DNA of 64,000 nucleotides, taken from positions 8,867,001 to 8,931,000 of the forward strand of contig CM032123.1 in NCBI GenBank assembly GCA_018894105.1, read 5' to 3'. Below the pieces are notes generated by a model. The model was not told the origin of the DNA. It saw only the letters and a list, made by a program, of their open reading frames with translations, and searched no databases. The translations under genes and the position numbers were made by a program. Shown piece after piece: positions 1 to 11,890 of this stretch. This DNA is from Jacaranda mimosifolia. Lineage: Eukaryota; Streptophyta; Magnoliopsida; Lamiales; Bignoniaceae. The first letter of the stretch is position 1; every line of letters begins with the position of its first letter.

Positions 1-62
1 TAATCAAATTGCATATACTATGTCAATCCGGGTCCATTAACTATAACAAGTCCAAGCATGGG

Positions 63-113
<51 letters not shown>

Positions 114-1178
114 TACACCAAGTCACATGTCTTTCCAAAAGTGATACATTACAATACTATTAATGATCAAGATACAATATAGTAATAACAAGATACAATA
201 TACATGTATATACATATACATATATAATCCAAAAGCATTCCACTTCCAACACAAGAGCGATATAGGATATCCGGAATCACAAACCAAGCACACGTGTGCG
301 ATCGTCGCATCGAGGAGACAAAACTGTCTCACCGCCGTCATCGCACCGTCGTCTGCCATCGCCGAAAAATTCAGCAGCACCGCCTAGAGATATCTCTCGC
401 CGTGAGCTTTCCAACGCCCAGCTCAGTTTTCCATTTTTCCACAGAAAAAGCCTCCAATCGAAGCCCCAAAACCCTCAAAAATTGCCTTGCTCCGCAATGG
501 GGTTTTCGTTGATTTTTGCCTCCACCGCCGCGTGGTCATGCAGTAGCACTATTGTGATCCCTGAGCTGAGGGCTTTCAGAAAAGCTGCCCAGAAGCTCGT
601 TTGGTCGCTGCTCCGCCATCGTCCGTCGAGGTGGGTTTCTTCAAGCTTCTCGGCTCCAATGACCCACTGGCCAGAATACTAAGCTCACGATGCCAGGTGG
701 TTGCCGGAGGTGTGGGGAAGAAGGTGCTTGGTTTGGTTTGGAGAAAGGCTCGTTGGAAAAGAAAATCGCCGGTAAGAAGGAGGGTTGGCCGCAGGAGAGA
801 AAGAAAGGAAATTGGGGGGGGGGGGGAATGTGAAAATCCAATATTTATAGGGTAATTTCCAAAAATTATAAATTGGCCCCCAGAAGTTCTGCTATACTTT
901 CAAGCAAGTCCAAAAAGGTTATTCCATCTTCAATTTCAGCCCCCAACCTTCTAAGTGCCTCACATTCACCTATTTGACCACAATAATTCCATGCAAACCC
1001 CCAAGATTCTAAAATGTGATCCAATTAAGTCTTGCCTAATGACATTTTGACCCCAAAACTTTCAAATATTTTGCAATTAAGTTATTTTCACTTATTTCGA
1101 GGCCTAAAATCCGATCAATCAAAACCTTAATTTTTTCAATTCTTATTTTTCAAAATACCGAATTTTAGGAGTATTACA
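1..1178 (-). mobile_element. Partial LTR of a gypsy-type retrotransposon
   Basis: The segment ends on the plus strand with GAGTATTACA, so on the minus strand it begins TGTAATACTCC. The complete chromovirus LTRs later in this window begin TGTAATACCC and TGTAACACCC on the same strand. The run of 'cccccaa' and 'aagtccaaa'-style pieces at 870-1080 also resembles the promoter-distal end of those LTRs. The left end is outside the window, so this may be the 5' LTR of a minus-strand element or a solo LTR. Open frames at 294-855 lie inside the LTR and I do not regard them as genes. The assignment rests on end motifs and similarity of style, not on an alignment. Confidence 0.6.
62..114. repeat. (TA)n-(TG)n microsatellite
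   Basis: Uninterrupted TA repeats pass directly into TG repeats within the partial LTR. Confidence 0.9.
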
Positions 1179-1628
1179 ACATTTTAGCTGTTATTGGTTG
1201 TGCCAAAACACCATATCATTACGCTTTCCGTATAGAACCATATTTTGCAATGATTTATCAAAAGATGTACAAATTTGATGATTCTAAAACTTGGAAAGAA
1301 ATCAAGCAAGTTGAAGAATGGTTTGAAAAAACCTTTTTTGACGGTTTCCCGGGAGGTATGTTACTATGTTCTATAATTTATTATTCTTTTCCATATATTG
1401 TATTTAATATTCTATATATTATAATCGCTAATCTTTTCTTTATTATTTCCCCCCCAATTTTCTAATTCAAAAGAAACTAAAACAAAACCCATAGAAATTG
1501 ATGAAGATCATTCAGGTAAGTACGCATGAATACTAATAAAATAAAATTATTTTGCTGTCTATAGTCTTTTATAAAATTAACATTACTTATTTACATTATT
1601 TGTAATAGATACAGATGAAGACATGTAA
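1179..1628 (+). pseudogene. C-terminal remnant of an unrecognised three-exon gene
   Basis: Three exons join in consistent phase with canonical splice sites: 1179-1355 (donor GTATGT), 1474-1515 (acceptor after TTCAAAAG, donor GTAAGT) and 1609-1628 (acceptor after TTGTAATAG). The second frame ends with TAA at 1626-1628. The encoded end contains TPYHYAFRIEPYFAMIYQ, then EVEEWFEKTFFDG-like sequence (as QVEEWFEKTFFDGFPG), and finishes with an acidic tail IEIDEDHSDTDEDM. I do not recognise the family. The first exon runs directly into the end of the LTR at 1178 with no acceptor site, so the simplest reading is that the LTR insertion cut an exon and removed the 5' part. The phase agreement across two introns is the main reason to think it was a real gene. 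Confidence 0.5.
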
Positions 1629-2933
1629 GAATATCCAGGTATGCACCTTTTATTTAATTGTGAACATTTCAACAAGTGTTGAAATTAAAAATATAGAATA
1701 TACAATCAACAAGTGTATAACCAAAAATAAGTATAAGTAAAAAAAATGTGAACATTTCAACATATATAATTAAGGTTTAGGTACTGTAAACACAATTAAA
1801 AAGTATTGAAAGTTTGCATTTTGGTACAATAATTACTTACACACAATACTGAGCTAAGATTTTGGTACTAAAACCACGATTTGAAATAGTCAAAATTAAA
1901 TAGATGATAATCAAATTAGGGTTCATAAAAAAAAATAAAACGTATTAACTAAAATGACAGAAAAAACAAACAAATTTAAGGTTTTTTTTTTTCAATCTCA
2001 CAACCATGAAATTTCTGTAAAATTAAAATATAGGTGATAATCAAATGAGTTCATAAAAAACAAAACCAATATGCATTAACTAAAATGATAGGTAAAACAA
2101 ATAAATTTAAGAATTTTTTTTCGACCTCACAACCATGAAATCTCTGTAAAAATAAAATATTTTGTTGCTAAAGTGAAATATCTTATCCAATATTTGAAAA
2201 TATAGGTAAAACTAAAAGTCTTCTTTTCTTGGACAACAATAATAGTGGACGAGAAATTGGAAAAATGAGAGAAGGCAGTACACAAGAAGATAGAGAACAA
2301 GAGTGATGAGAATTTCAGAAATGGAGGGGGAAAAAAAAAAGAAAAAGAGGAAAAGGTGAAATGAAGAAGAAAAATGTGAAAGGCTCTACCTTTTGTGGTT
2401 TCAAATTGAACACATGGGTATTTTAGTATTTTTGATATAAGTGGAGGGTAAACTCAAGGTTTAATTTTGGAACGGCGAGGGTGGATAAAAAAAAATATGT
2501 GGGGACTGAACAAAGAATTAAAGTTGGGTTTGAGGATTAAAGGTCAATTAACTGAAATTTTTGCAATCAATTGCAAAATTAGGAGCAATGAAAATGATTT
2601 TCTCACCACTCGGATGGTCCCCGCCGATCCAACGCGCCAATTATCCATTTTACTCTTTTCCCCGCACCGCTCCAATTTCAGTCCCCAAAACAAAATCCTC
2701 TTTACATCCAGTCCAGAAATGGAAGGCATAGTTCCAACTGTATTTTTGGCTAGATAAATCATAAGATTTATGTATCAAGATCCAAGACTCGTATTCTCCG
2801 TCAATCTTCATTCACTCCATTCTTGATTTTTTTAAGATTCAAATAACACTAGTTCTTCCTTTTGGGTTCATTTCACGGTACATTTAATAATCATACTGTA
2901 AATAAGCTGTAAATCAGCTCTGTTTTGGGATCA
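1629..2933. other. Intergenic region and probable 5' flank of the CGR-like gene
   Basis: AT-rich sequence with no supported gene. It contains the tandem duplication at about 1901-2160. The last few hundred bases (about 2600-2933) are richer in C and T and probably hold the promoter and 5' UTR of the downstream gene. I see no unambiguous TATA box. Confidence 0.6.
1901..2160. repeat. Two-copy imperfect tandem duplication, unit about 128 bp
   Basis: Sequence beginning GATAATCAAAT near 1905 recurs near 2036. Shared blocks include TTCATAAAAAA, TTAACTAAAATGA, ACAAATAAATTTAAG-type sequence, CTCACAACCATGAAAT and CTGTAAAA. The copies differ by substitutions and small indels. Confidence 0.8.
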
Positions 2934-5900
2934 ATGGCGACAAGAAGGCCAATAAATCCTTCTCGGCGCATATCAGAAAGTGGGGCGGCTCCATTTGCGT
3001 CTTCCTTTAATTCAAGATCGCGCAATCCCCCTTTCTTATCCATTGCACTCATCATTCTGGTATTAGTTTACATCTTATTTCGTTTTCTGCTGTAATGATT
3101 TATTATGGATGAGAACGTGAAAATTCTAATTATAGACAATAATTCTTGATGGGCTTCTTATTTGACATGGGTAAATTCTGATTACAGATTTTAATTTTCA
3201 TTTTTGCAGGGGGCATTGTTTGTGATAGGTTATTTGTTTCGTGGTCAAGGTTCGATTTCTTTTTTTTTTCCCGTATAATTCGCTGTTAGTTTGTTGATGA
3301 GTATAAGTTGATTTGAACTGTGAATTTGTTTTTATTGTTATTTGAAAGTGGATTAGAGTAACTGATGGCCTGCATAAGTAATGTTTAATTCTACGTGAGA
3401 TGACAAGTGACATTGTTATGTTGGAATGATGTTTCCTAAAGGAGTAATAAATTATCGGAACTACGAATATACTTCTCAGTCAAGATTCTATGCTGCAAAA
3501 TGGCTGGGTGTTTACTATGAATTGAGTAGTGACGTATTCGTGCTGTTCTTATGCATTGGATATGATGTGAGGATCAGAAATGTGGGTTGATCTTGAATTC
3601 TTTATCTACTTTATTGAACATACCAGAGGCCAATACTGGTCAAAGAGCAAATAAATAAACATTGCCAAAAGTTTTGAATGTCAACTAGCATTATATTTGT
3701 CGCACTTTTTCAGCTGTCTGCTCTAAGTTTTTATATATGCTTATTACTACACTTGGAACAGCATTTGCACCCGCTTTTTGTGCTTCCATATTGGATACTA
3801 GATTAGATTTTTTATATCTCTCAAAGAATATGCCTTAGATTTAATTATGCTTTGATTGATGGGTAATGGTTTGCCTCATAGGTACTTTTGGATATCACAA
3901 AGCTGTCAGCCGGGTGGAAGGTAATCATATTTGCTTGCTTCCCACTATCTGGTTTCTTGCATCTTTTCCTTAATATAGGAGCCAAAACCGCATTTCTTTT
4001 GTTCACTTGGTGGGGTTGATGCATGACCTCTTTCATGACGATGTGTCCATTATACATTGTAAAAGTGGAAAGTATCCAGAGAAAAACCTTTCATATATTA
4101 AATGAGGTCGAAAAAGGATCTCTGTTGGCTGCTTTGGTATGTTTCTCATGCAGAAAGAAAATTCTTGATTCGAAATTTCACAGCTTAAAGAGTTAACCAA
4201 AAGTGTTATTATACAGTGGTTTCATGATGGATCAATTGATGTACTGAGTGCTAGCGTATGGCAGTATGGCAGTTTTCATGATTATAAACAAGATGTCCAA
4301 GTATCCTCCTGTTAGGCCAAATGATCACTATTTCTCCTTCAATGAACGATATGCATGAATCTTGCATTACTGCAAAGCCCAACACAACCTAATTGATTTG
4401 CTGAACCCATTAAATTTGATTGGCATGCTCTTAGTCTCTTTATAAGATAGACCTGCTGATTCTCTGGCTGAAAATTACTAACCAATCCTCCCGGGAAGAT
4501 TCTTTGTGAATGGTAAATACTGAATGGCTGTTGTTAAACTAAGTGAATTGGAATGCTAGATTCAGAGCTTTCCTCGATTCGTCTCTATCTAAGATTGAAC
4601 AGTTTCATTTTTCTTTTAACTTCTGAATTACCCCCCCCCCCCCCCTAAAGAAATTCTTCCCATATGTAATGGGCTTTTGGCCTCTATTTAAGGATTGTAA
4701 AACAAAGAAAATTACATTAGCATTTTCTTAACACAAAATATGTCATCTGTATCCCGACATGAGTGTTTGTATTGCAATTTCTTGATCTAAGTTGTCTTTA
4801 TTAACATGCCTAAAGAGAGGGAAAAAAAAGGCGTTGGCGGGTGTCCTGAAATCTAATCGTATGTTCTTTGGCTATGTTCCTTGTGCAGGTGACTTTTCGT
4901 GTACTTTAGAAGTTCAACGTGCCATTCCCATTCTGAAAAAAGCATATGGTGATAGCATGCACAAGGTGTTGCATGTTGGTCCAGACACTTGTTCTGTTGT
5001 TTCCAGATTGATAACAGAGGAGGACACTGAGGCTTGGGGTGTGGAACCATATGATACAGAGGATGCTGATATTACATGCAAGAAATTGGTGCACAAAGGC
5101 CTTGTTCGTGTGGCTGATATTAAATTTCCTCTTCCCTACAGGGCAAAGTCATTTTCTCTTGTGATTGTATCAGATGCTTTGGATTACTTGTCCCCAAAGT
5201 ATCTCAACAAGACCCTTCCTGATTTAGCAAGGGTATCATCTGATGGCCTTGTCATTTTCACTGGTAAGAAAAACTTGCTTTTCTTTGCATGATTTTATTA
5301 ATTGAAAATTAAATTATATTCTGAAATCTGAAAAGCTTGTTGTCTGGGTTATACTTCTTGCTGTTAATATCTGTGGTCTATACTTGATCTCTGCTAGAAG
5401 TTGTTCTCTAGTATGAATTATCCTCCTGCAACATTGGATTATGTTGGTCATTAACCTGCCTCTCACATCACAGCAATGAAATTATTCTTGTTCTGCTCTC
5501 TAATGCACCTTTTGTCTGGAAGTAATTGGTCTAGGTTGAATAACTGTGGGGCTTGGTGGTGGCTGAATTTCTGAGTGCGCCCCCCCCCCCCCCCCCCCCC
5601 ACCCACCAAAACACACACACACATCCACCACTCACAACCAAGAATCCATGTCAAGCACAGCATGTATTACAGGATTATACATTCAAACGAATGGTTATCT
5701 TTTGAATTCTCCAACCTGAGATTGAAAGAGTAATTTACTTCCTGTATGATTTAGACATGTCAACCCAATTAAAGTGTATTTTCCCCAGAGGAAGTCAAGT
5801 CCAACTTGATTGGGTGCTATACTCTAATCAATAGTTAACTGTTTGATCTCTCCCCTTCTATTAAGATGATCATTTGTTTTAGTTCGTCCTTCTTGTGCTT

Positions 5901-8872
5901 TTAGATATTCACTGGGACAAAGTAAACCTATTTTTCGTAGACTGAGATTTTTCATATCTCCCCAAAGCAGAAGTTCAACTTTGTTATCTCATATACAACT
6001 ACATTAATGTGAAACACATAGCCGTGGAGTTCTCCAAGGACAAGCATTCATTCTTAAGATAGCATGATGCCAAGTATATCACATATGATGGTTTTAGGAG
6101 TTTAGGAGAGTGTACATGTCAGTTTTAGTTTTTTTATTTTTTATTTCTTTTATTTATTTTTTTGATAGTTAGTGTATATGGTAGTTGATATTAGTGACAG
6201 TCAGAAAAATTAATGTTTGCTCTATGGTTTAACTTAACATAGAGAAGAATTGTCTGAATTGGGATAGAAAACTATGAGGCCCTTTGTGCTTTAGGCATAA
6301 TTTCTCATGCCAAAACAAAAATTTACAGAAGTATCCCTCGTCAGGACCATGTAGAAAAATCACTTTTAAAACTCATCTGCTTATCATTTTTCAGTGGTCT
6401 TAGTGATTCAGTCTGCGACTTTCTCCTCGCAATGTGGTTGAGTTCAACAATTGCATTGGCAGTTGGACACCACATCAACCATCTAGGTAAGGTCCATTAG
6501 ACTTGACACTACAAGCAAAGTAAATGTCTAAGAATGTTGCTGCTCTTTACATCTTCTTTGTATTCCTCTGCACAATTGATATTTCAGCAACATCAGCTTG
6601 CCAAATGAGATAACCATGACACTACTGTTGGCTTATAAGAATACATTATGGCTTTTGTTGAGCGATTGTCTGCCATCCCTTCTTCTAGAAAATGAATTGA
6701 GCCGAGTTGGATATAATTATTGATCAAGCTTGTTTTTGTTTTTTTTGTATAGCTTAAAAAGATGTGTTTTAGCTTGGTTTGATTGGTAATGGAACTGAAT
6801 TTGAACTTTAATTAAGTCAAATATGAGTCGAGCTCGAGTAGCTTAATCTTTTTATGCATTTTATAAATTTTTAACTAATCGAGTCGAGCTTGAGCAGCTT
6901 GGTCTTTCCATGCATATTCTATAAATTTTTAACTAAATTGCTCAAGCCAATATTGAATCTTGTCAAATGAAAAAATGTGTTCAAGCTTGGTCTTTTATGT
7001 TTAACAAACCTAGCTCAAATAAGTTTTTATGAATTGATCTTAAGTCATGTATGAGTAGTTTAGTTTGTTTTTTCACGCTATCTTCCTTATTTGCCTGTAA
7101 TAGATCTTAGAAAACACATGCATCTTTGTCTTATATTTTCTCTACGATCTACTTTTTTTCCCCTTTCAAATCATTAAGTGCATAAAACTTCTTTATTTTA
7201 TGTTGGCAATGTGAGTATAGACCCCTGGTACAACCGAACCCAACTCAAAATAGCTTGGATTGGATCTTAAGATGCTTTAAATTGGTTGGATTTTAAAAAA
7301 TAAAGTTTAATAGTATTTAAAATGACAATCTTTTAATTTTCTTCTGATTTCTACAAAAGAATTCTATAAATACTCTAGCATCTCTTATTATATACAACTA
7401 AGAAAAATGATTAGTGCATTAGATTTAGGTGGTTTTGTGTGTCAAAAAGGGCCCAAGATGGACCCAACCTTTAAAAAAAAAAAAAAATTAAAAAAAAATT
7501 GAAGTCTGAAAAAATCAATCTTGTATTTTCTTACTTTTACAAATTTTAGTACATCATCTCACATATCTTAACTATATCAGGTAACCAAATGACTGTAAGC
7601 GCTTAAAAAAAAAATGGATATGTAGAAGCATGAAATATGTAGTTTTTAAATGACAAAAATTAATGAGTATGTAGAATATCTAAAATGTCCAATAGGGAAT
7701 CCTAAAACATCTAAAAGATAGTTATTCCTCTAAATGAATCAAAACAATACATAGAACTGAAAAAAACACTAATATATCCCAAGCCTAAATGGCATATGGA
7801 CATGTAAGTGAATTAAACATCACCAAGGATCAATATAAATACAAACTCCTTAAGAAGTTAAAAAAATGCATAAACACGAAAAATTACAAAAATAAAAATA
7901 AAAATAAAAATTAGAGTGACGTGTGAGCATCTAAAATCAGTACAACATTCATAAATACTTAATATAATATATAAATGTAGAGAAATAACTAAAATATATT
8001 AATTGATACTTTACTTTTAATTTATTTCTATTGAATGTTAAAATTATCAAAATATAGTTTGAGAAATGTGTGTAGTATTGTTATTATCCTTTAAATTAAA
8101 TGCTTTGATTAAGCCAAATGGATCATCTTTTTTGGCATTGGACCAGTCCGGACCTATATGGACCCAACCCACTGGATGGAACCCTACTGTTTGCCATGTA
8201 TTCACTATTTTATTTTGGTTGTATGTGCTTTCTAACCTTGTATATGAATTGTTGTCTTCTCTTATGTAACCTTGTAGGATATCCACGTCACCACAAAGCT
8301 AAGGCTGTTGATAAAGCCAAATATGGACGTTCAGTAAGTCATCTGTCAATGGCAGCATTATGTTTTCCTTTATCATTGATCCTTTTTTCTCAAGGATGCT
8401 GGAAACTGTTGCTTGATAATACACAGATAAAGATAAAAATGGTATAGAAACAGCATAAAGATAGCCAACCAGCTTGAACAATGAACTTTATGAATGCTCG
8501 GATGCTCAACTTTTTAATCTTTATTCTTCTATATTGTTGGAAGTTGTGAAGAGTGCTTGTCATTTCATTGCCTTAAAAGATATGATTTTACGACACAACT
8601 TATCTTGATGATGCCATATTTAGTAGCTCTTATTGAGTGTTTTGCTCACAATGTTCACATGAAACTGTGAAAGTAATCATTTATGTAAATGTGGTTGCCT
8701 CTTTTGATTTTACTAACAGGCCAAGCTGAGGAGCTCAACGTGGTGGATTAGATATTTTGTTCAGATGAGCTTAGAGGAGAATGAAGCTGCAGTCAAGAAG
8801 TTTGAGCAAGCTGCAGAAAAGAGATCATACAGCCCAACCTGCCAAATTTTTCATCTCAAGTCTTATCAGTGA
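2934..8872 (+). CDS. CGR3: CGR2/CGR3-type Golgi pectin methyltransferase-like protein (six exons)
   Basis: Exons are 2934-3059, 3210-3249, 3882-3920, 4889-5263, 8278-8333 and 8720-8872. All introns are GT-AG and phases agree, giving 262 residues, close to the usual 250-265. The start is the first ATG of the conserved opening MATRRPINPSRRISESG. A short basic cytosolic tail is followed by one membrane segment (about residues 36-57, SIALIILGALFVIGYLF), as in a type II Golgi protein. The lumenal part has a SAM-binding-like stretch (VLHVGPDTCSVVSRL, then AWGVEPYD) and a second conserved block (LVIVSDALDYLSP, then DGLVIFTGYPRHHKAKA). Arabidopsis CGR2 and CGR3 are known to promote homogalacturonan methylesterification in the Golgi. 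I cannot tell the two paralogues apart, so the symbol is a family label. Two exons are very short (40 and 39 bp). Intron 4 is 3 kb. The reading frame looks intact. Confidence 0.93.
5264..8277 (+). other. Long intron 4 of the CGR-like gene
   Basis: This 3-kb intron contains a run of about 21 C at 5580-5600 followed by CA repeats. At about 6829-6950 there is a degenerate two-copy repeat of roughly 60 bp, GAGTCGAGCT...ATAAATTTTTAACTAA. Poly-A-rich stretches occur near 7470-7500. No coding potential was seen. A plus-strand open frame at 8118-8447 only overlaps exon 5 and its flanks. Confidence 0.7.
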
Positions 8873-10442
8873 TGTCCAAGTAGAGTACTAATGGAATTGG
8901 AAGTCTTTTAGTGCATATTGGACTGCGAAGTTAAGGCAGCTCCACGTATCAAGTGGATAACACATTTGCAGAGATAAGAAATTCTCATAATTCATCGTTC
9001 CTCTCAAAAAAGGACCATGTTCTTTGATTAGAATATATGGGAAAGAGGAGCATTGAACAATAGAGGATCTCTATTTTTGTACCAAATAGGACTTTGGCAG
9101 CTTACTTGTAGAAACTACCAGGGGAAGACACACACTTTAAGCCATCATATTGGACCGTGATGGAGCTTTTCTCTGAATTTGGATCACAGCTTCCCTAACA
9201 CCAGATAAAGTTCATTCCCTTTGTTCTGGTATCACCAGTGAGGTGGAATTTTTTGTATTACTGGGCCTTCATTTTGTTTACTTTTACTTAAATTCAATTT
9301 ACAGTTTCTAAGTTTTATGTGTTTATATAAATTTGTTATATTCCTTTCCAATGTACCCTTTTTCTGCCTATAAAGATTCTACCATAAGTCCAGTGGCGAC
9401 TGACCCTTATTTTCGGTCAGTCTGATTCTTCATTGTGAGTGTGATGCTTAAATCATCAGATAGCACAAAAAAGTTTCGCTGAAAACTAAATTGATTTGAA
9501 TATCCGGCTTGAATATGTGGTACTTGCATATGTAAGATATCCCATGATAAATCTGTATTCTTTGTAACATAGGAATATCAAATTTCCATATTCTGTTGGG
9601 CTCATGAGATGTTATTCGCTCGGATATTGATTCATGAGGTGATGCTCGCTTGGGTAGGACCGTACCCAAGTGGAGTTGACATCATCACATATACGTACAA
9701 TAGCTCTTAAGCCTGCTTGGGTCTGTAGCAAGGAAATTGATGTTCAATGGGCAGATTCAAGTTTATTACCTTTGGGTTTGGATTCTTTGTTTTTAGTTCT
9801 GTACCACCACTGAAGCATCTGGGTACAAGTAAATTAAGCACAGCTGTGGTTTTAAGTCAAATGACAGATGCGATACAATTTAGCTTTGTGATTAGATTGG
9901 TCGCACAAATGATCTTCCGAGTCCATTGACAATCAAGAGAACTGAGTTCCATGATATGAAACTATATTGGCTTTTGACAGTGGCATGCTATAAGCTGATT
10001 TTTAGAATGGTGCCATTCGTTGTCAAAATATTGACATCTGTGTATTAATCACATAGGTAGAATATAGGTGAATGCAAAGTGAGATTATACAACCAAGAGG
10101 GGTGAATTAGGCTAAATATCTTTATCAATTATTTTTGGAACTTTAACAGGTTTTTTTTTTTTTTTTTATAATCAAAGTAAAGTACTGGAAATTTCAGAGT
10201 AGATAAGTGAAAAGCAGTAAATAATAAGGTAAAGACACAAGAATTAGTAGTGGTTCAACAAAAGTCTATATCTACTATTTAAGTTTTTTATTCAGAATTA
10301 AGCTGCAAGTTCTACTAAAAACTCCAAAGAAAATTAGTACAATTATAGTTCAATAGTGGAAAACAAAATGAAACCATTAATAACTACAATAAATAAATTG
10401 ATACAATAAGGAGGGAAAATAATCAAATATCCCTAGTGACTA
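8873..10442. other. 3' flank of the CGR-like gene and intergenic DNA
   Basis: The first few hundred bases are the probable 3' UTR, with T-rich and AATAAA-like sequence around 9280-9350. No gene or recognisable repeat was seen in the rest. Confidence 0.5.
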
Positions 10443-10568
10443 CTTTTTTATTTTTTATTTTTATACACATGCACGTATATTAGGAGTTCGTTAGGGCTCG
10501 AACTCCTGATCTCCCACATCATGTGGGATGTGGGAGACTTATGCTATTGAACCACAAGCCACTTGGTT
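10443..10568 (-). mobile_element. tRNA-derived SINE, about 126 bp
   Basis: A 12-bp direct repeat, CCCTAGTGACTA, flanks the element at 10431-10442 and 10569-10580. Read on the minus strand it starts AACCAAGTGGCTTGTGGTTC, which resembles RNA polymerase III box A. It carries GGAGTTCGAGCCC, which fits box B, and ends in an A-rich tail (AAAAATAAAAAATAAAAAA). Perfect target-site duplication, internal pol III boxes and a 3' A-rich tail together define a SINE. Confidence 0.85.
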
Positions 10569-10898
10569 CCCTAGTGACTATTCCATTGACTATAGTTTCG
10601 ACTGGAATGAATCAGCATATTATTTTCTCTCTTCCATCAATGGTACCTCGAGAAAGTTAAGTATATGAGCAGAAGCTTATTCAAATATGTTATCTTCCCG
10701 TACTGAAATAGTATTTTCTATAATCCTCTAAATTGGCACTTTCAACATAATTAAACTTGTTCTTGAAATGAAAATTTCTAGAACTTTGGAATCAATATCT
10801 CTCGTCGAATGGCAGTCTTCATAATACTCTTGATTAGTGCAAAGTACAAACGGTCCCTCTAAATTGGTATTTCCAACGATAATTTATCATATTTAAGC

Positions 10899-11577
10899 AA
10901 TGTTATGAAAATCGGACCGGATTGGAGGCTAGTACGGTCCCGTTGAAGCCTCAAAATTGGTGAGAACGGGTCAAAACCGAACCGGTTCAACTAGTTCACT
11001 TTTTTTTTTTTTTGAAAATTTTAATTGTTTTTTAAAAAAAAGTAAAAAAGAAAAGAGATGAGTTGAAAATGATGCTTAAAGATTTTGGACATATAATTTT
11101 TTAAAACATGAATTTATTTTTTTGAAATTTAATGAAGTGGTAGTTATATGTGAATGCTTATGTTTAATTTGTTATTTTATTTTTTTTAATCTCTCTTAAA
11201 TTATGTTGAATATTTAGCGTAGAAGAATTTATTTTTACTTAGAGTTGAAGCATGATACAAATGATCACTTAAATTAATGTGAAATATTATTTTTTATTTA
11301 TTTTTAATTAACTAATTGTGAAATAGTATTATTTTCTAAAAAACGTACTTAAAAATATGTAAGTTGATTTTTTTTTCAAATAATATTCTTTTTATATCAA
11401 TTGAAAGTTTTATTTTTTGGTAATATTAAAATATTATATATATTTATAAAATTAAATATAATTATTACATCATTATGGCGTCATATCGGTTCAACCAATA
11501 GTCGAACAGGTTGAACCAGTTGAACTAGTGACCAGTAGCCTCACCGATTCATTATCTAGTCTGATTTTGAAAACATT
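10899..11577. mobile_element. MITE, 679 bp, with 10-bp target duplication
   Basis: The direct repeat ATATTTAAGC lies at 10889-10898 and 11578-11587. The element starts AATGTTATGAAAATC and ends GATTTTGAAAACATT, an imperfect terminal inverted repeat. Further in, GGTTCAACTAGTTC on the left matches GAACTAGT and GGTTGAACC on the right in inverted orientation. The interior is AT-rich and non-coding. The duplication length fits a Mutator-type element, but the superfamily is not certain. Confidence 0.75.
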
Positions 11578-11822
11578 ATATTTAAGCGTTGGTATTGTGA
11601 TGAAAATTTATCATAATTCTTGGTGTCAAATCAATGTTAAAATATGTGTTTGATTTTGATCAAATAAACAGAACTATCAATCATCAAAACAAGGAAATTA
11701 AATAGTTGCCAATAATCGAAATTAATTATCGAAAATTCCTAATAATCTTTTACTTTTTAATGATGACAAATGCTTTGTTTTGTACGATACTATCCTTGTA
11801 TAAGAATCCCCATATATTTTTC

Positions 11823-11879
11823 TCAAATAATTCAATGGTTGTTGTATATAGTGCGCAAGCTACCTTCACTTGACTAAAT
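11823..11879 (+). repeat. Left copy of a 57-bp direct repeat flanking the MULE-like element
   Basis: Matches 12840-12896 over 57 bp with two visible mismatches. The copies lie 11 bp and 5 bp outside the element ends. Confidence 0.9.
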
Positions 11880-11890
11880 CAAATAAGGAT

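Noticed and set aside
294..855. Overlapping open frames near the left edge
   Set aside because: They lie within a gypsy LTR, use different frames and lack protein-like conservation.
5579..5600. Long C homopolymers (also 4631-4646, 21171-21190, 47357-47371)
   Set aside because: Simple-sequence tracts of uncertain exact length; no function inferred.
8118..8447. 109-codon plus-strand open frame in the CGR-like gene
   Set aside because: It reads intron 4, exon 5 in the wrong frame and intron 5; the spliced gene explains the conserved part.
10480..10568. Possible tRNA gene on the minus strand
   Set aside because: Box A and box B are present, but the cloverleaf cannot be completed, and flanking duplications with an A-rich tail identify a SINE.
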